A stretch of 33,773 bases of DNA. Origin: an uncultured Oscillospiraceae bacterium (GTDB lineage: Bacteria; Bacillota; Clostridia; Oscillospirales; Ruminococcaceae). Made by a program: the position numbers and the translations under genes. Below, piece by piece: positions 7,535-14,681 of this stretch. The stretch lies in contig CAKSIT010000020.1 of assembly GCA_934462925.1 (NCBI GenBank), forward strand, positions 1 through 33,773, given 5' to 3'. Under the pieces are notes generated by a model. It saw only the letters and a list, made by a program, of their open reading frames with translations, searched no databases and was not told where the DNA came from. Every line of letters starts with the position of its first letter. Position 1 is the first letter of the stretch.

Positions 7535-8041
7535 ATGGTTTGGAGAAATGCCCGCGAGGAGCTTTACAGCGCCGTTGCGCGCAACAATTCGGCGGTACTC
7601 ACCCCGCCAGACGCCGCAGTTGTGGTTAAGCGAGAGCCGCCCGCACCGCAGCATTCTTCGGGCGGGAACGCTCCCCGCACCGCGCCGCAGCCCGCAGGCG
7701 GAAACGCTCCCCGCACCGCGCCGCAGCCCGCAGGCGGAAACGCTCCCCGCAGCGCGCCGCAGCCCGCAGGCGGGAACGCTCCCCGCACCGCGCCGCAGCC
7801 CGCAGGCGGGAACGCTCCCCGCACCGCGCCGCAGCCCGCAGGCGGGAACGCTCCCCACAGCGCGCCGCAAAACGCAGGCGGAAACGCTCCCCACAGCGCG
7901 CCGCAGCCGCCCGCAGACCCGTTCAGGGCGCTGCTGTCCGACAGGGACGCCCTTATACTTATCGCCCTGATACTGCTTTTGCTGCACGAAAAAGCCGACA
8001 TCAAGCTTATAGGCGCGCTCGCCTTTGTGCTGCTGGCATAA
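7535..8041 (+). CDS. Pro/Ala/Gly repeat protein with C-terminal membrane tail
   Basis: A 168-residue protein starting at ATG 7535 (AAGGAGG ribosome site, 12 bases after the previous stop). Residues 1-42 form a short head (WRNAREELYSAVARNN). Residues 43-126 are seven tandem 12-residue units of the form GGNAPRTAPQPA with small changes. The C-terminus holds two hydrophobic stretches, DALILIALILLLL and LIGALAFVLLA, split by HEKADIK, giving a hairpin membrane anchor. The layout head-flexible linker-membrane hairpin suggests a tethered scaffold, possibly for the two small proteins upstream; that is inference. The linker length may vary between strains. Confidence 0.8.
   Translation: MVWRNAREELYSAVARNNSAVLTPPDAAVVVKREPPAPQHSSGGNAPRTAPQPAGGNAPRTAPQPAGGNAPRSAPQPAGGNAPRTAPQPAGGNAPRTAPQPAGGNAPHSAPQNAGGNAPHSAPQPPADPFRALLSDRDALILIALILLLLHEKADIKLIGALAFVLLA
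7661..7912 (+). repeat. Seven in-frame 36-bp tandem repeats
   Basis: The repeat begins GGCGGGAACGCTCCCCGCAC and recurs every 36 bp without spacers, encoding GGNAPRTAPQPA. Units 1-5 are nearly identical; units 6 and 7 carry His-Ser for Arg-Thr and other changes. It lies wholly inside the coding region at 7535 and keeps frame, as slippage in whole units would. Confidence 0.92.
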
Positions 8042-8069
8042 TTTTTTTCAAAAAATCTCGCCTAACCAC

Positions 8070-8098
8070 TTGCAAAATCCTGCGAAATGGTATATAAT
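8070..8098 (+). promoter_or_regulatory. SigA-type promoter of the cysE-cysS T-box transcript
   Basis: TTGCAA (8070-8075) and TATAAT (8093-8098) are separated by 17 bp. Transcription would start near 8105, just before the T-box leader. Confidence 0.8.
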
Positions 8099-8104
8099 AT
8101 ATTA

Positions 8105-8362
8105 AATATGAATATCGAGGATATTCCTCATCAAAGGCGATGAACGGTCAGAGTAGCCGCGTTGCTGCCGCACAGAGAGCCGCGCATATGGTGCGAGCGC
8201 GGAGGGCAGGCACGGTGAAGTGCGGCCGCGAGCCGACGGGGTGAAGCGCGTTTATAGCCTCGTACGTTTTCCGCGTTAAGGAGTTTTGAGGGGCGTTATG
8301 CCCGAAGCGAAGTGGGACCGCGTATCAGTTACGCCTTCGCGCCGTCGGCGCGGAGGTTTTTT
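8105..8362 (+). promoter_or_regulatory. T-box riboswitch, probably reading uncharged cysteine tRNA
   Basis: The leader contains the T-box core GAAGTGGGACCGCG at 8309-8322. An intrinsic terminator follows at 8334-8362 (10-bp stem with one G-U pair, then TTTTTT). The distal part of stem I is recognisable by CAGAGAG near 8173 and GGTGCGAG near 8190. In the segment GGTGAAGTGCGGCC the triplet TGC at 8221-8223 is the probable specifier and is a cysteine codon, which fits the downstream cysE and cysS. Uncharged tRNA-Cys would bind and prevent termination, so both genes are expressed under cysteine shortage. The specifier choice is inference from position; the T-box core is directly visible. Confidence 0.92.
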
Positions 8363-8425
8363 CGTGCCAAGCTTTAGGGCGTTACCGCGTTTTGTGCGGT
8401 TCGCCCTGACTGAACGGAGGTTTCT

Positions 8426-9097
8426 ATGTTCGACAGGCTCAGAGAGGAAATAGCTTCCATCAAAGCCCGCGACCCCGCCGTGCGCTCCGCATGGGAGGTA
8501 ATATTCCTGTACCCGTCCTTTAAGGCGCTGAGGAGCTACCGCCGCGCGCACTGGTTCTACGAGAGGGGCTTCTTCTTTATTGCAAGGTGGATTTCGCAGC
8601 GCAGCAGGAATAAGACCGGCATCGAGATTCACCCGGGCGCGAAGATAGGCAAGGGGCTTTTTATCGACCACGGCGCAGGCGTTGTAATCGGTGAAACGAC
8701 CGAGATTGGCGACAACTGTACGCTCTACCAGAACGTGACCTTAGGCGGCACGGGCAAGGACATCGGCAAGCGCCACCCCACGCTCGGGGACAACGTGCTT
8801 GTGGGCGCGGGCGCGAGGGTGCTGGGGCCATTTAAGATAGGCGACAACTCAAAGATAGCGGCGAACGCCGTCGTGCTTGAAGAAGTGCCGCCCAACTGTA
8901 CCGCCGTGGGCGTTCCCGCAAGGGTGGTTAAGCGCGACGGCATGAGAGTCACCAACAGCGACCTTGACCAGATACACATTCCCGACCCCGTTTCGCAGCT
9001 TCTGTGCGAACACAGAATGTACATCGACAGGCTCAACGAGGAAATAACAGAGCTTAAGGAGCAAATAAACAAGCTGAACAAAGGAGAAGAAAAATGA
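8426..9097 (+). CDS. cysE: Serine O-acetyltransferase
   Basis: A 223-residue enzyme that transfers acetyl from acetyl-CoA to L-serine, the first step of cysteine synthesis. The start ATG 8426 follows AACGGAGG. An N-terminal helical part (RDPAVRSAWEVIFLYPSFKA) leads into the left-handed beta-helix of hexapeptide repeats: IEIHPGAKIGKGLFIDHGAG, VVIGETTEIGDN, then LGGTGKDIGKRHPTLGDNVL and AVGVPARVVKRDG. The active-site His of IDHG and the HPT segment are present. The C-terminal tail beyond residue 180 is charged and helical. It overlaps cysS by 4 bases (ATGA at 9094-9097) and is under the cysteine T-box at 8105. Confidence 0.97.
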   Translation: MFDRLREEIASIKARDPAVRSAWEVIFLYPSFKALRSYRRAHWFYERGFFFIARWISQRSRNKTGIEIHPGAKIGKGLFIDHGAGVVIGETTEIGDNCTLYQNVTLGGTGKDIGKRHPTLGDNVLVGAGARVLGPFKIGDNSKIAANAVVLEEVPPNCTAVGVPARVVKRDGMRVTNSDLDQIHIPDPVSQLLCEHRMYIDRLNEEITELKEQINKLNKGEEK

Positions 9098-10485
9098 AAA
9101 TCTACAACACCATGACCCGACAGAAGGAGGAGCTTAAACCCATAACCGACGGCATTGTAAAAATATACTGCTGCGGTCCTACTGTCTACAACCTCATTCA
9201 CATAGGAAACGCGCGCGCGCTGTGCGTGTTCGACACGCTGCGCCGCTACCTCGAGTTCCGCGGCTACAAGGTGCTTTACGTGCAGAACTTCACCGACGTT
9301 GACGACAAGATAATAAAAAAAGCCAACGAGCTTGGCAAGACCGCGTCCGAGGTGAGCGAGAACGCAATCAAGGAGTACTTTGTTGACGCGCAGGGACTGA
9401 ACGTCAGAAAAGCGGACATTCACCCCAAGGTAACCGAAAACATGGGCATAATCATAGACATAGTAAAGACCCTTATAGACAAGGGCTACGCCTATGAAGC
9501 GGACGGCGACGTTTACTTTGAAACAAAGAAGTTCCCCGAGTACGGCAAGCTGTCGCATATGCCGCTTGAGGACCTGCAGGCGGGCGCGCGCATAGAAGTC
9601 GGCGAAAAGAAGCGCGACCCCATGGACTTTGCGGTGTGGAAGGCTGCAAAGCCCGGCGAGCCGTACTGGGATTCCCCCTTTGGAAAGGGACGCCCCGGCT
9701 GGCACATTGAATGCTCCGCCATGTCCCGCCACTACATCGGCGACACAATAGACATTCACGGCGGCGGCTCAGACCTTATCTTCCCGCACCACGAGAACGA
9801 GATAGCGCAGAGCGAATGCGCGACGGGTTCTCCCCTTGCAAACATATGGATGCACAACGGAATGCTCAACGTAGACAATAAGAAGATGTCCAAATCCGCG
9901 GGCAACTTCTTTATGGTGCGCGACTTGTCCGACAAGTACGGCTACGAACCTATCCGTTTCATGCTGCTTTCCGTGCATTACAGAAGCCAGCTCAACTACA
10001 CCATCGAGGTAATAGAGTCCTGCAAGGCGGCTCTCCAGCGCCTTTACACCTGCCGCGACGCCATGGAGCGCGTAAAGTCCGCCGCAAAGGACGGCGAAGC
10101 CGGCGCGCAGACGCTCGAAGCGGTAAAGACCGCCCGCGCGGACTTCATCACCGCAATGGACGACGACTTTAACACCGCCGACGGCATTTCCGTGCTGTTC
10201 GAGCTTGTAAGGAAGATAAATTCCGCGCTCGCCTCCCCCGACGTTACAAAGGGCGACGTCGCGGCGTATTATGACGAATTTACGGCATTGACAAACGTAC
10301 TCGGTCTGTTGTATAATAAAGAGAACGACGATATCCCCGCGGAGGTCACCGACCTTGTAGAGCAGCGCAGAGCGGCGCGCAAGGCAAAGGACTTCGCGCT
10401 TGCAGACGCGCTAAGGGACAAGATAACAGCGCTCGGCTACACAGTAGAGGAAACTCGTCAGGGTACGATAGTTAAAAAGGCGTGA
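9094..10485 (+). CDS. cysS: Cysteinyl-tRNA synthetase
   Basis: A 463-residue class I aminoacyl-tRNA synthetase that charges tRNA-Cys. The HIGH-type motif is HIGN at residues 36-39 and KMSKS is at 264-268. The zinc ligands of the family appear at C27 (CCGPT), C207 (ECSAM), H232 and E236 (PHHENE). The C-terminal part with RRAARKAKDFALADALRDKI matches the usual tRNA-binding end. The length is typical. Coupling to cysE under one T-box joins cysteine production to its charging, a known arrangement in Firmicutes. Confidence 0.98.
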   Translation: MKIYNTMTRQKEELKPITDGIVKIYCCGPTVYNLIHIGNARALCVFDTLRRYLEFRGYKVLYVQNFTDVDDKIIKKANELGKTASEVSENAIKEYFVDAQGLNVRKADIHPKVTENMGIIIDIVKTLIDKGYAYEADGDVYFETKKFPEYGKLSHMPLEDLQAGARIEVGEKKRDPMDFAVWKAAKPGEPYWDSPFGKGRPGWHIECSAMSRHYIGDTIDIHGGGSDLIFPHHENEIAQSECATGSPLANIWMHNGMLNVDNKKMSKSAGNFFMVRDLSDKYGYEPIRFMLLSVHYRSQLNYTIEVIESCKAALQRLYTCRDAMERVKSAAKDGEAGAQTLEAVKTARADFITAMDDDFNTADGISVLFELVRKINSALASPDVTKGDVAAYYDEFTALTNVLGLLYNKENDDIPAEVTDLVEQRRAARKAKDFALADALRDKITALGYTVEETRQGTIVKKA

Positions 10486-10544
10486 CAGCAAGGGCGTTAT
10501 AGCGCGCAAAACTCGCTTTAACGCGAACTGAAAGGACAAGGCAT

Positions 10545-11294
10545 TTGAAAAAGATACTTGCCGCCGTCTGCGCAGCGGGAGCGCTTCTGCTCTCGGGCTG
10601 CTCGGACAGGGGCTTTAACGCAATGGCGACCTACGACTTCGCCGAAATGAACACCGACTTTATACAGCTCAAAGCCCCGCAGGAGGGCGACACTATCGCC
10701 ATTATAGACACCGAATACGGCGAGATACGCGCGGTGCTGTACGAGGAGCTGTGTCCCAACACAACGCAGGCGTTCATCACCCACGCAAACAACGGGGACT
10801 ACGACAACAAACCCGTTTACGGCGTTATGCAGGACTGCTACTTCCTAACGGGCGGCGGCGAAAACGAAAAGGGCGTTTACACAGGCAGAAGCAGCGACGA
10901 CGAGCTTGTCGCGGCGGAATGCACCACGGCGCTCTGGCCGTTCAAGGGCGCGCTTATGGCGTTCTCCGAAAAGGGCGGCTACAGCGACGCGCGCTGGTTT
11001 ATGTGCAACGACGACAAGGAGTCGCTCACCGAAGAAGCGATAAACGACCTTAAGCAAAAGGCTATGGAAGGCGACGAGGACGAGCGCGACAACCTTATAA
11101 CGCTCTTTGACACGTTCTACAGCGTGCGCGGCGTTTTCGGGCTTGCGGGCGTGTACACGGTATTCGGGCAGGCATACGAGGGACTGGACGTTATAGAGCG
11201 GCTGTGCGCTATCCCTGCGGAGGATAATTTCAGAGCCAAAGAGGACGTTATGATAAACAGCGTGACTATATCGCAGTATAAAGCGGAGGAATAA
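10545..11294 (+). CDS. Cyclophilin-like lipoprotein with lost catalytic residues
   Basis: A 249-residue exported lipoprotein starting at TTG 10545 with AAAGGA before it; the signal peptide ends in the lipobox LSGC (cysteine at residue 19). The fold follows cyclophilin: IAIIDTEYGEIRAVLYEELC near residue 50 and VFGQAYEGLDVIERL near 210. The active-site block FHR..F..Q of working cyclophilins is replaced (VYGVMQDCYFLTGGG): the catalytic Arg and Gln are gone. It is thus unlikely to isomerise prolines and may be a binding protein. It is the first of three tandem paralogues; a possible cause is duplication and drift. It may be read through from cysS, 60 bases upstream. Confidence 0.8.
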   Translation: MKKILAAVCAAGALLLSGCSDRGFNAMATYDFAEMNTDFIQLKAPQEGDTIAIIDTEYGEIRAVLYEELCPNTTQAFITHANNGDYDNKPVYGVMQDCYFLTGGGENEKGVYTGRSSDDELVAAECTTALWPFKGALMAFSEKGGYSDARWFMCNDDKESLTEEAINDLKQKAMEGDEDERDNLITLFDTFYSVRGVFGLAGVYTVFGQAYEGLDVIERLCAIPAEDNFRAKEDVMINSVTISQYKAEE

Positions 11295-11298
11295 TTGC

Positions 11299-12165
11299 AT
11301 GAAAATCTGGAGCAGGATATTTGCGGGGATACTCGCGGCGGGCATGGCGCTAGCAATGTGCGGGTGCAGCGGCGAAATGAGTTCTAAGGACCTCGCCAAG
11401 GGCATTACGGTAGTAGAGGGCGAGTCCTCAAAGGGCAACACAGGCGAGCTTACGCTGGCTAGCGGCGACCTTGTCGCGGTGTTCGACATAAAGGGCTACG
11501 GCACTATCAAGGCAAAGCTTTTCCCCGAGGTTGCGCCCGTGGGCGTTGACAACTTTGTAAAGCTCTGCGACAGCGGCTACTACGAGGGGCTTTCGGTTCA
11601 CCGCGTGGTAAGCGACTTTATGATGCAGGGCGGCTCGCTCAACGGCGACGGCACGGGCGGCGAGGCGCTCGTGGAGGACGGCTCTTTCGGCATTGAAACC
11701 GACCTTGACGCGGCGCGGCACTTTTACGGCGCGCTGTGCTATGCGAACGCCATGGGCAGAAACTCCACGCAGTTCTACATTGTAAACAACAACAAGCCGC
11801 AAACGCTTTCTGACACCAACGTGGACGGCATTCTTTCATACGCGGAGCAGTACTCGCAGGCGGCGCAGGAAGCGACCGACTCGGACGAGGCGGCGTACTA
11901 CGCGTTCTGGGCGGACTATTACAACACCATGGCTGAAGCCGTAACCGCCGCCTCCGACGAAGCTGCGGCGAAGTACGCCGAGGTTGGCGGCACGCCCTCG
12001 CTCGACGGAAACTACACCGTTTTCGGGCAGGTTTACGACGGGTTCGACGTTATTGAGAAGATAGCAGCCGCAGAAGTTACCGACAACGGCAGCGGCGAGC
12101 AGTCCAAGCCCGTAAAGGATATCACAATAAAATCTGTAAAGGTCTATGAATACACCGCTGACTGA
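11299..12165 (+). CDS. Cyclophilin-type peptidyl-prolyl isomerase lipoprotein
   Basis: A 288-residue lipoprotein with a signal peptide ending near MCGCSG. The cyclophilin domain has LVAVFDIKGYGTIKAKLFPE at its start, the active block VHRVVSDFMMQGG with Arg, Phe and Gln kept, TQFYIVNN and YTVFGQVYDGFDVIEKI. An insertion of about 60 helical residues (AEQYSQAAQEATDSDEAAYY and following) sits between the NN loop and the YTVFG strand, longer than in typical bacterial cyclophilins. This member looks catalytically able to isomerise proline bonds in proteins outside the membrane. It starts 4 bases after the previous gene and has a sister gene next. Confidence 0.9.
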   Translation: MKIWSRIFAGILAAGMALAMCGCSGEMSSKDLAKGITVVEGESSKGNTGELTLASGDLVAVFDIKGYGTIKAKLFPEVAPVGVDNFVKLCDSGYYEGLSVHRVVSDFMMQGGSLNGDGTGGEALVEDGSFGIETDLDAARHFYGALCYANAMGRNSTQFYIVNNNKPQTLSDTNVDGILSYAEQYSQAAQEATDSDEAAYYAFWADYYNTMAEAVTAASDEAAAKYAEVGGTPSLDGNYTVFGQVYDGFDVIEKIAAAEVTDNGSGEQSKPVKDITIKSVKVYEYTAD

Positions 12166-12195
12166 CGCGGCAGAAAAATCATGGAGGACGTTTCA

Positions 12196-13233
12196 ATGAA
12201 AATACGCAGAATTATCAGCACTATCGCTGCGGCGGCGCTTGCGGTGAGCCTGAGCGCCTGCGCGCTGTTCAACAAGCCAAAGCCCGGGAATATCGGAGAT
12301 ATAGCGCTTGCGGACGGCGACCTTGTCGCAGAGATAACCATAGAGGGCTACGGCACGGTAAAGGCGAAGCTCTTTCCCGACCTTGCGCCAAACGCCGTGG
12401 AAAACTTCAAGCGGCTTTGCGAGCAGGGCTATTACGACGGACTGAAAATACACCGCGTAGCGCCCGATTCCATGATGCAGGGCGGCTCGCTCAACGGCGA
12501 CGGTACGGGCGGCACGGCTATACTCGACAACAACGACTCCTTTGCCATTGAAACGAGCGACAAGGCGCGCAACTTCTACGGCGCGCTCGGCTACGCCAAC
12601 GTTGACGGCGAGAACACCACGCAGTTCTACATAGTAAACAACAAAACGCCTATCGACATTACGCAGTACGACCCCGCAAAGTTCACCGCAAAGGCGGACG
12701 AGCTTGCAGCCCAAAAGGCAGAGCTTGACGCCTCCCTGCCCGAGTACAAGCGCATAAGCGCGCAGGAAACGCATTACAGGAATCTTGCGGCAATGCTCAA
12801 GGGCGCTTCTGACGAGGTAAAGGAGAAGTACGCCAAGGTGGGCGGCTATCCGTTCTGGGACGGCGGCTACACGGTATTCGGGCAGGTTTACGAGGGGCTT
12901 GACGTTGTTGACAGCATTGCCAAAACCGAGCTTACCACCAACAATCTCGGCGAACTGACAAAGCCCGTGACCGACATCGTAATCGCTTCGGCTGTCGTAT
13001 ATGCGTACGTATCGCCCTCCACTACCGAGGAAACAAGCGCAGGCTCGCAGCCCGACGCTTCCGCGCCGAACGCAGGCAGCGCTGCGGACAGCTCTCAGCC
13101 ACAGCAAACCCAGCAGACCGCCGAGAGCGCCTCTGAACAGGCTGCAACGGAAAGCGCTCCCGCCCAGAGCGCGCAAAGCGCTGAATCGGGCGAGCCGTTC
13201 TCTACAATTGAAACGGCTGACAGCGCGGCGTGA
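12196..13233 (+). CDS. Cyclophilin-type isomerase lipoprotein with Ser/Ala/Gln-rich tail
   Basis: A 345-residue lipoprotein, lipobox LSAC. ATG 12196 is preferred to the in-frame ATG at 12181 because GGAGG lies 8 bases before it. The cyclophilin domain is close to that of the gene at 11299: IHRVAPDSMMQGGSLNGDGT keeps Arg and Gln but has Ser where Phe is usual. A helical insertion (KADELAAQKAELDASLPEY) precedes YTVFGQVYEGLDVVDSI. The last 75 residues are low-complexity Ser/Ala/Gln/Glu/Pro and may reach through the cell wall. It is third and last in the tandem set and ends in the terminator at 13296. Confidence 0.9.
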   Translation: MKIRRIISTIAAAALAVSLSACALFNKPKPGNIGDIALADGDLVAEITIEGYGTVKAKLFPDLAPNAVENFKRLCEQGYYDGLKIHRVAPDSMMQGGSLNGDGTGGTAILDNNDSFAIETSDKARNFYGALGYANVDGENTTQFYIVNNKTPIDITQYDPAKFTAKADELAAQKAELDASLPEYKRISAQETHYRNLAAMLKGASDEVKEKYAKVGGYPFWDGGYTVFGQVYEGLDVVDSIAKTELTTNNLGELTKPVTDIVIASAVVYAYVSPSTTEETSAGSQPDASAPNAGSAADSSQPQQTQQTAESASEQAATESAPAQSAQSAESGEPFSTIETADSAA

Positions 13234-13295
13234 TATAATCTTGAATAAAAAGCAATAATGATATTTTAGCTTATCTAAAAGAATAACTAGCAGAT

Positions 13296-13335
13296 AATAA
13301 AAAACGAGTCGCTTAACAGCGGCTCGTTTTTTATT
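13296..13335. terminator. Two-way terminator between convergent operons
   Basis: A 17-base arm (13296-13312) pairs with 13319-13335 apart from one G-T mismatch, around a 6-base loop, with GC core CGAG.CGC and A/T flanks of six on both sides. It can end both the cyclophilin transcript on plus and the long minus-strand operon, whose last stop codon (13334-13336) lies in its arm. Confidence 0.9.
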
Positions 13336-13906
13336 ATAGCTTTGCTCTGTATGTCGATTCAATCTGCATGGGTATCACCATCAGGCCGTAATTCCAGTAG
13401 GAAGCGACCGGCATAACAAGCTCAAAATATGCTGTATAGGTTACCGTGGAATAACCTGTTTCGTTCTTAACTACAGCGTTCACGCTAAGGTTGCTGATAG
13501 TATACGCTACGCTTTCTGATTTTAGCCGAACCAAAGAATTGCTTTCTCCTTTCACAAGGTCAAGGTCACGAATCAATACGGCGCTAAGCTCGTCATCTGT
13601 CAAAACATCTGTATATGGGTCGTCCAAATCCAGTTCCATTTGAAACTCGCGCATGCCTTCAAACATTTCCTGTGTATACAGATTTCGTGAAGCAAGCTCA
13701 ACCATGGCATTCTGACAAGATGAATAAACAGTAGCGCTCGTTGTGTACAGCATAAACACCTGCGAACCAAAGGCTATCAAAAGCATAACAATGAGAAATA
13801 TCAGGAGCGTGCGTATCGCAGTCGCTCCGCTCTTTCTTTTCAGCAAAAGCAAAGAGCGTGCAAGTCTGGCGCAAATCACGGAGTACCTGCAGCAAGCGTT
13901 TTCCAA
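13334..13906 (-). CDS. TadE/TadG-like pseudopilin
   Basis: A 190-residue protein with a single N-terminal membrane segment (TLLIFLIVMLLIAFGSQVFML, about residues 33-53) after a basic Lys/Arg stretch and the segment RKSGATAIR, followed by a mostly beta external domain. This matches minor pilins of the TadE/TadG kind by layout and by position next to TadB/TadC-like genes; sequence identity to a named family was not tested. It starts at TTG 13906 with GGAAGGAG 9-10 bases before it and overlaps the upstream pseudopilin gene by 31 bases. It is the last gene of the long minus-strand operon. Confidence 0.7.
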   Translation of the reverse strand: MENACCRYSVICARLARSLLLLKRKSGATAIRTLLIFLIVMLLIAFGSQVFMLYTTSATVYSSCQNAMVELASRNLYTQEMFEGMREFQMELDLDDPYTDVLTDDELSAVLIRDLDLVKGESNSLVRLKSESVAYTISNLSVNAVVKNETGYSTVTYTAYFELVMPVASYWNYGLMVIPMQIESTYRAKL

Positions 13907-14400
13907 TATAACTCACTCCTTCCGGTTGCAGTCGACTCCAGAGTAACAGGTATGTCGGGAATTATTCCTCCGATTTTAATGTTTCTTACAACTGTCAGAG
14001 TAACGCTGAACTTTCCGCCAAGCTGCACCAAAGTACCGCGTGTATCAGATACCGTCTGGCTTATAGCGCCGCTGTCTATCTCAAGCAAAAAATCGTCCAG
14101 CTTCATTCCGTATTCCTCTGAAATCGCCTGAATGACTGCATCTTTTGAAGAAATATCAAACGAATACTCCCCCGTGCATCCTGAAAGAGCTATATTATCC
14201 GCAATTTCATTTGCAGCTATATCAAGCGAATATTTCTGCATAAACAAAGGAAATAGCGACATTATTGCTGCAAGCAAAACAAGGATAATAAACACCTCGA
14301 ACATTGTTTCAATATACGAGAAGCCATTACATCTGCAAACCCTGCTGCGCGATTTGCCTAACCTTTTCCACGGAGGTAAATGTTTTAGCCGCCTGCTCAT
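13876..14400 (-). CDS. Pseudopilin with type IV prepilin motif GFSYIE
   Basis: A 174-residue protein starting ATG 14400, overlapping the stop of the small pilin gene (ATGA). A basic leader (RRLKHLPPWKRLGKSRSRVC) ends in G|FSYIE: glycine before the cut, phenylalanine after, glutamate at +5, the hallmark of type IV prepilins cut by a prepilin peptidase. The hydrophobic helix follows (FEVFIILVLLAAIMSLFPLF). The outer domain is about 120 residues of beta-type sequence. It would be a minor or initiating pilin of the Tad-like machine encoded just upstream. Similar small proteins of Clostridia are often called DUF4320, which I believe fits but could not check. Confidence 0.75.
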   Translation of the reverse strand: MSRRLKHLPPWKRLGKSRSRVCRCNGFSYIETMFEVFIILVLLAAIMSLFPLFMQKYSLDIAANEIADNIALSGCTGEYSFDISSKDAVIQAISEEYGMKLDDFLLEIDSGAISQTVSDTRGTLVQLGGKFSVTLTVVRNIKIGGIIPDIPVTLESTATGRSELYWKTLAAGTP

Positions 14401-14645
14401 GTTGTGCTTGTTGAAGAAGACGGAGTATATGTACCGGATATTCCGAATGCGTCCATTATCTTCTGCGCAATTTCGGGGAACATAAAATTAAGTAAAGCAG
14501 TTACAAGTCCCAGAACCAGCACTCCTACCACAACCGAGATAAGAATCTTGATAAGGGTATCGAATCCACTTTCACCCTTGTTGGTCAAAAGTTTCTCTGC
14601 CCTCGCCTGTATCAGCATAAGCTGATTATTGATTGTTTTCTTCAT
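14397..14645 (-). CDS. Small Flp-like pilin candidate
   Basis: An 82-residue protein with ribosome site AAGGAG before ATG 14645. A charged leader ends GESG, followed by a hydrophobic helix FDTLIKILISVVVGVLVLGL and a short tail rich in Ser/Thr. Size and layout match the main Flp pilin of Tad systems, and the pattern G-x-x-F-D-T-x-I-K-I-L-I-S-V-V-x-G recalls small proteins of Clostridia annotated DUF6133. Glutamate at +5 is missing (FDTLI), so processing may differ. Its place right after TadC supports a major pilin role. Confidence 0.7.
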   Translation of the reverse strand: MKKTINNQLMLIQARAEKLLTNKGESGFDTLIKILISVVVGVLVLGLVTALLNFMFPEIAQKIMDAFGISGTYTPSSSTSTT

Positions 14646-14681
14646 AAGTTACTCTCCTTATCTGTTTTATATTCACTAAGC

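Noticed and set aside
7661..7912. Regular 36-bp repeats that might be a CRISPR array
   Set aside because: The units abut with no spacers, keep reading frame and encode a 12-residue peptide repeat inside a supported gene.
8042..8060. T-run and A-run after the repeat protein gene as a terminator
   Set aside because: There is no GC stem, only TTTTTTT and AAAAAA near each other; it is too weak to call.
8725..9759. Long minus-strand open frame opposite cysE and cysS
   Set aside because: It is antisense to two firmly identified genes, has no ribosome site and no recognisable protein pattern; GC-rich coding DNA often opens such frames.
12193..13362. 389-codon minus-strand open frame opposite the third cyclophilin
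   Set aside because: It mirrors a supported lipoprotein gene, crosses the two-way terminator at 13296 and has an Arg/Cys/Val-rich shadow-like composition.
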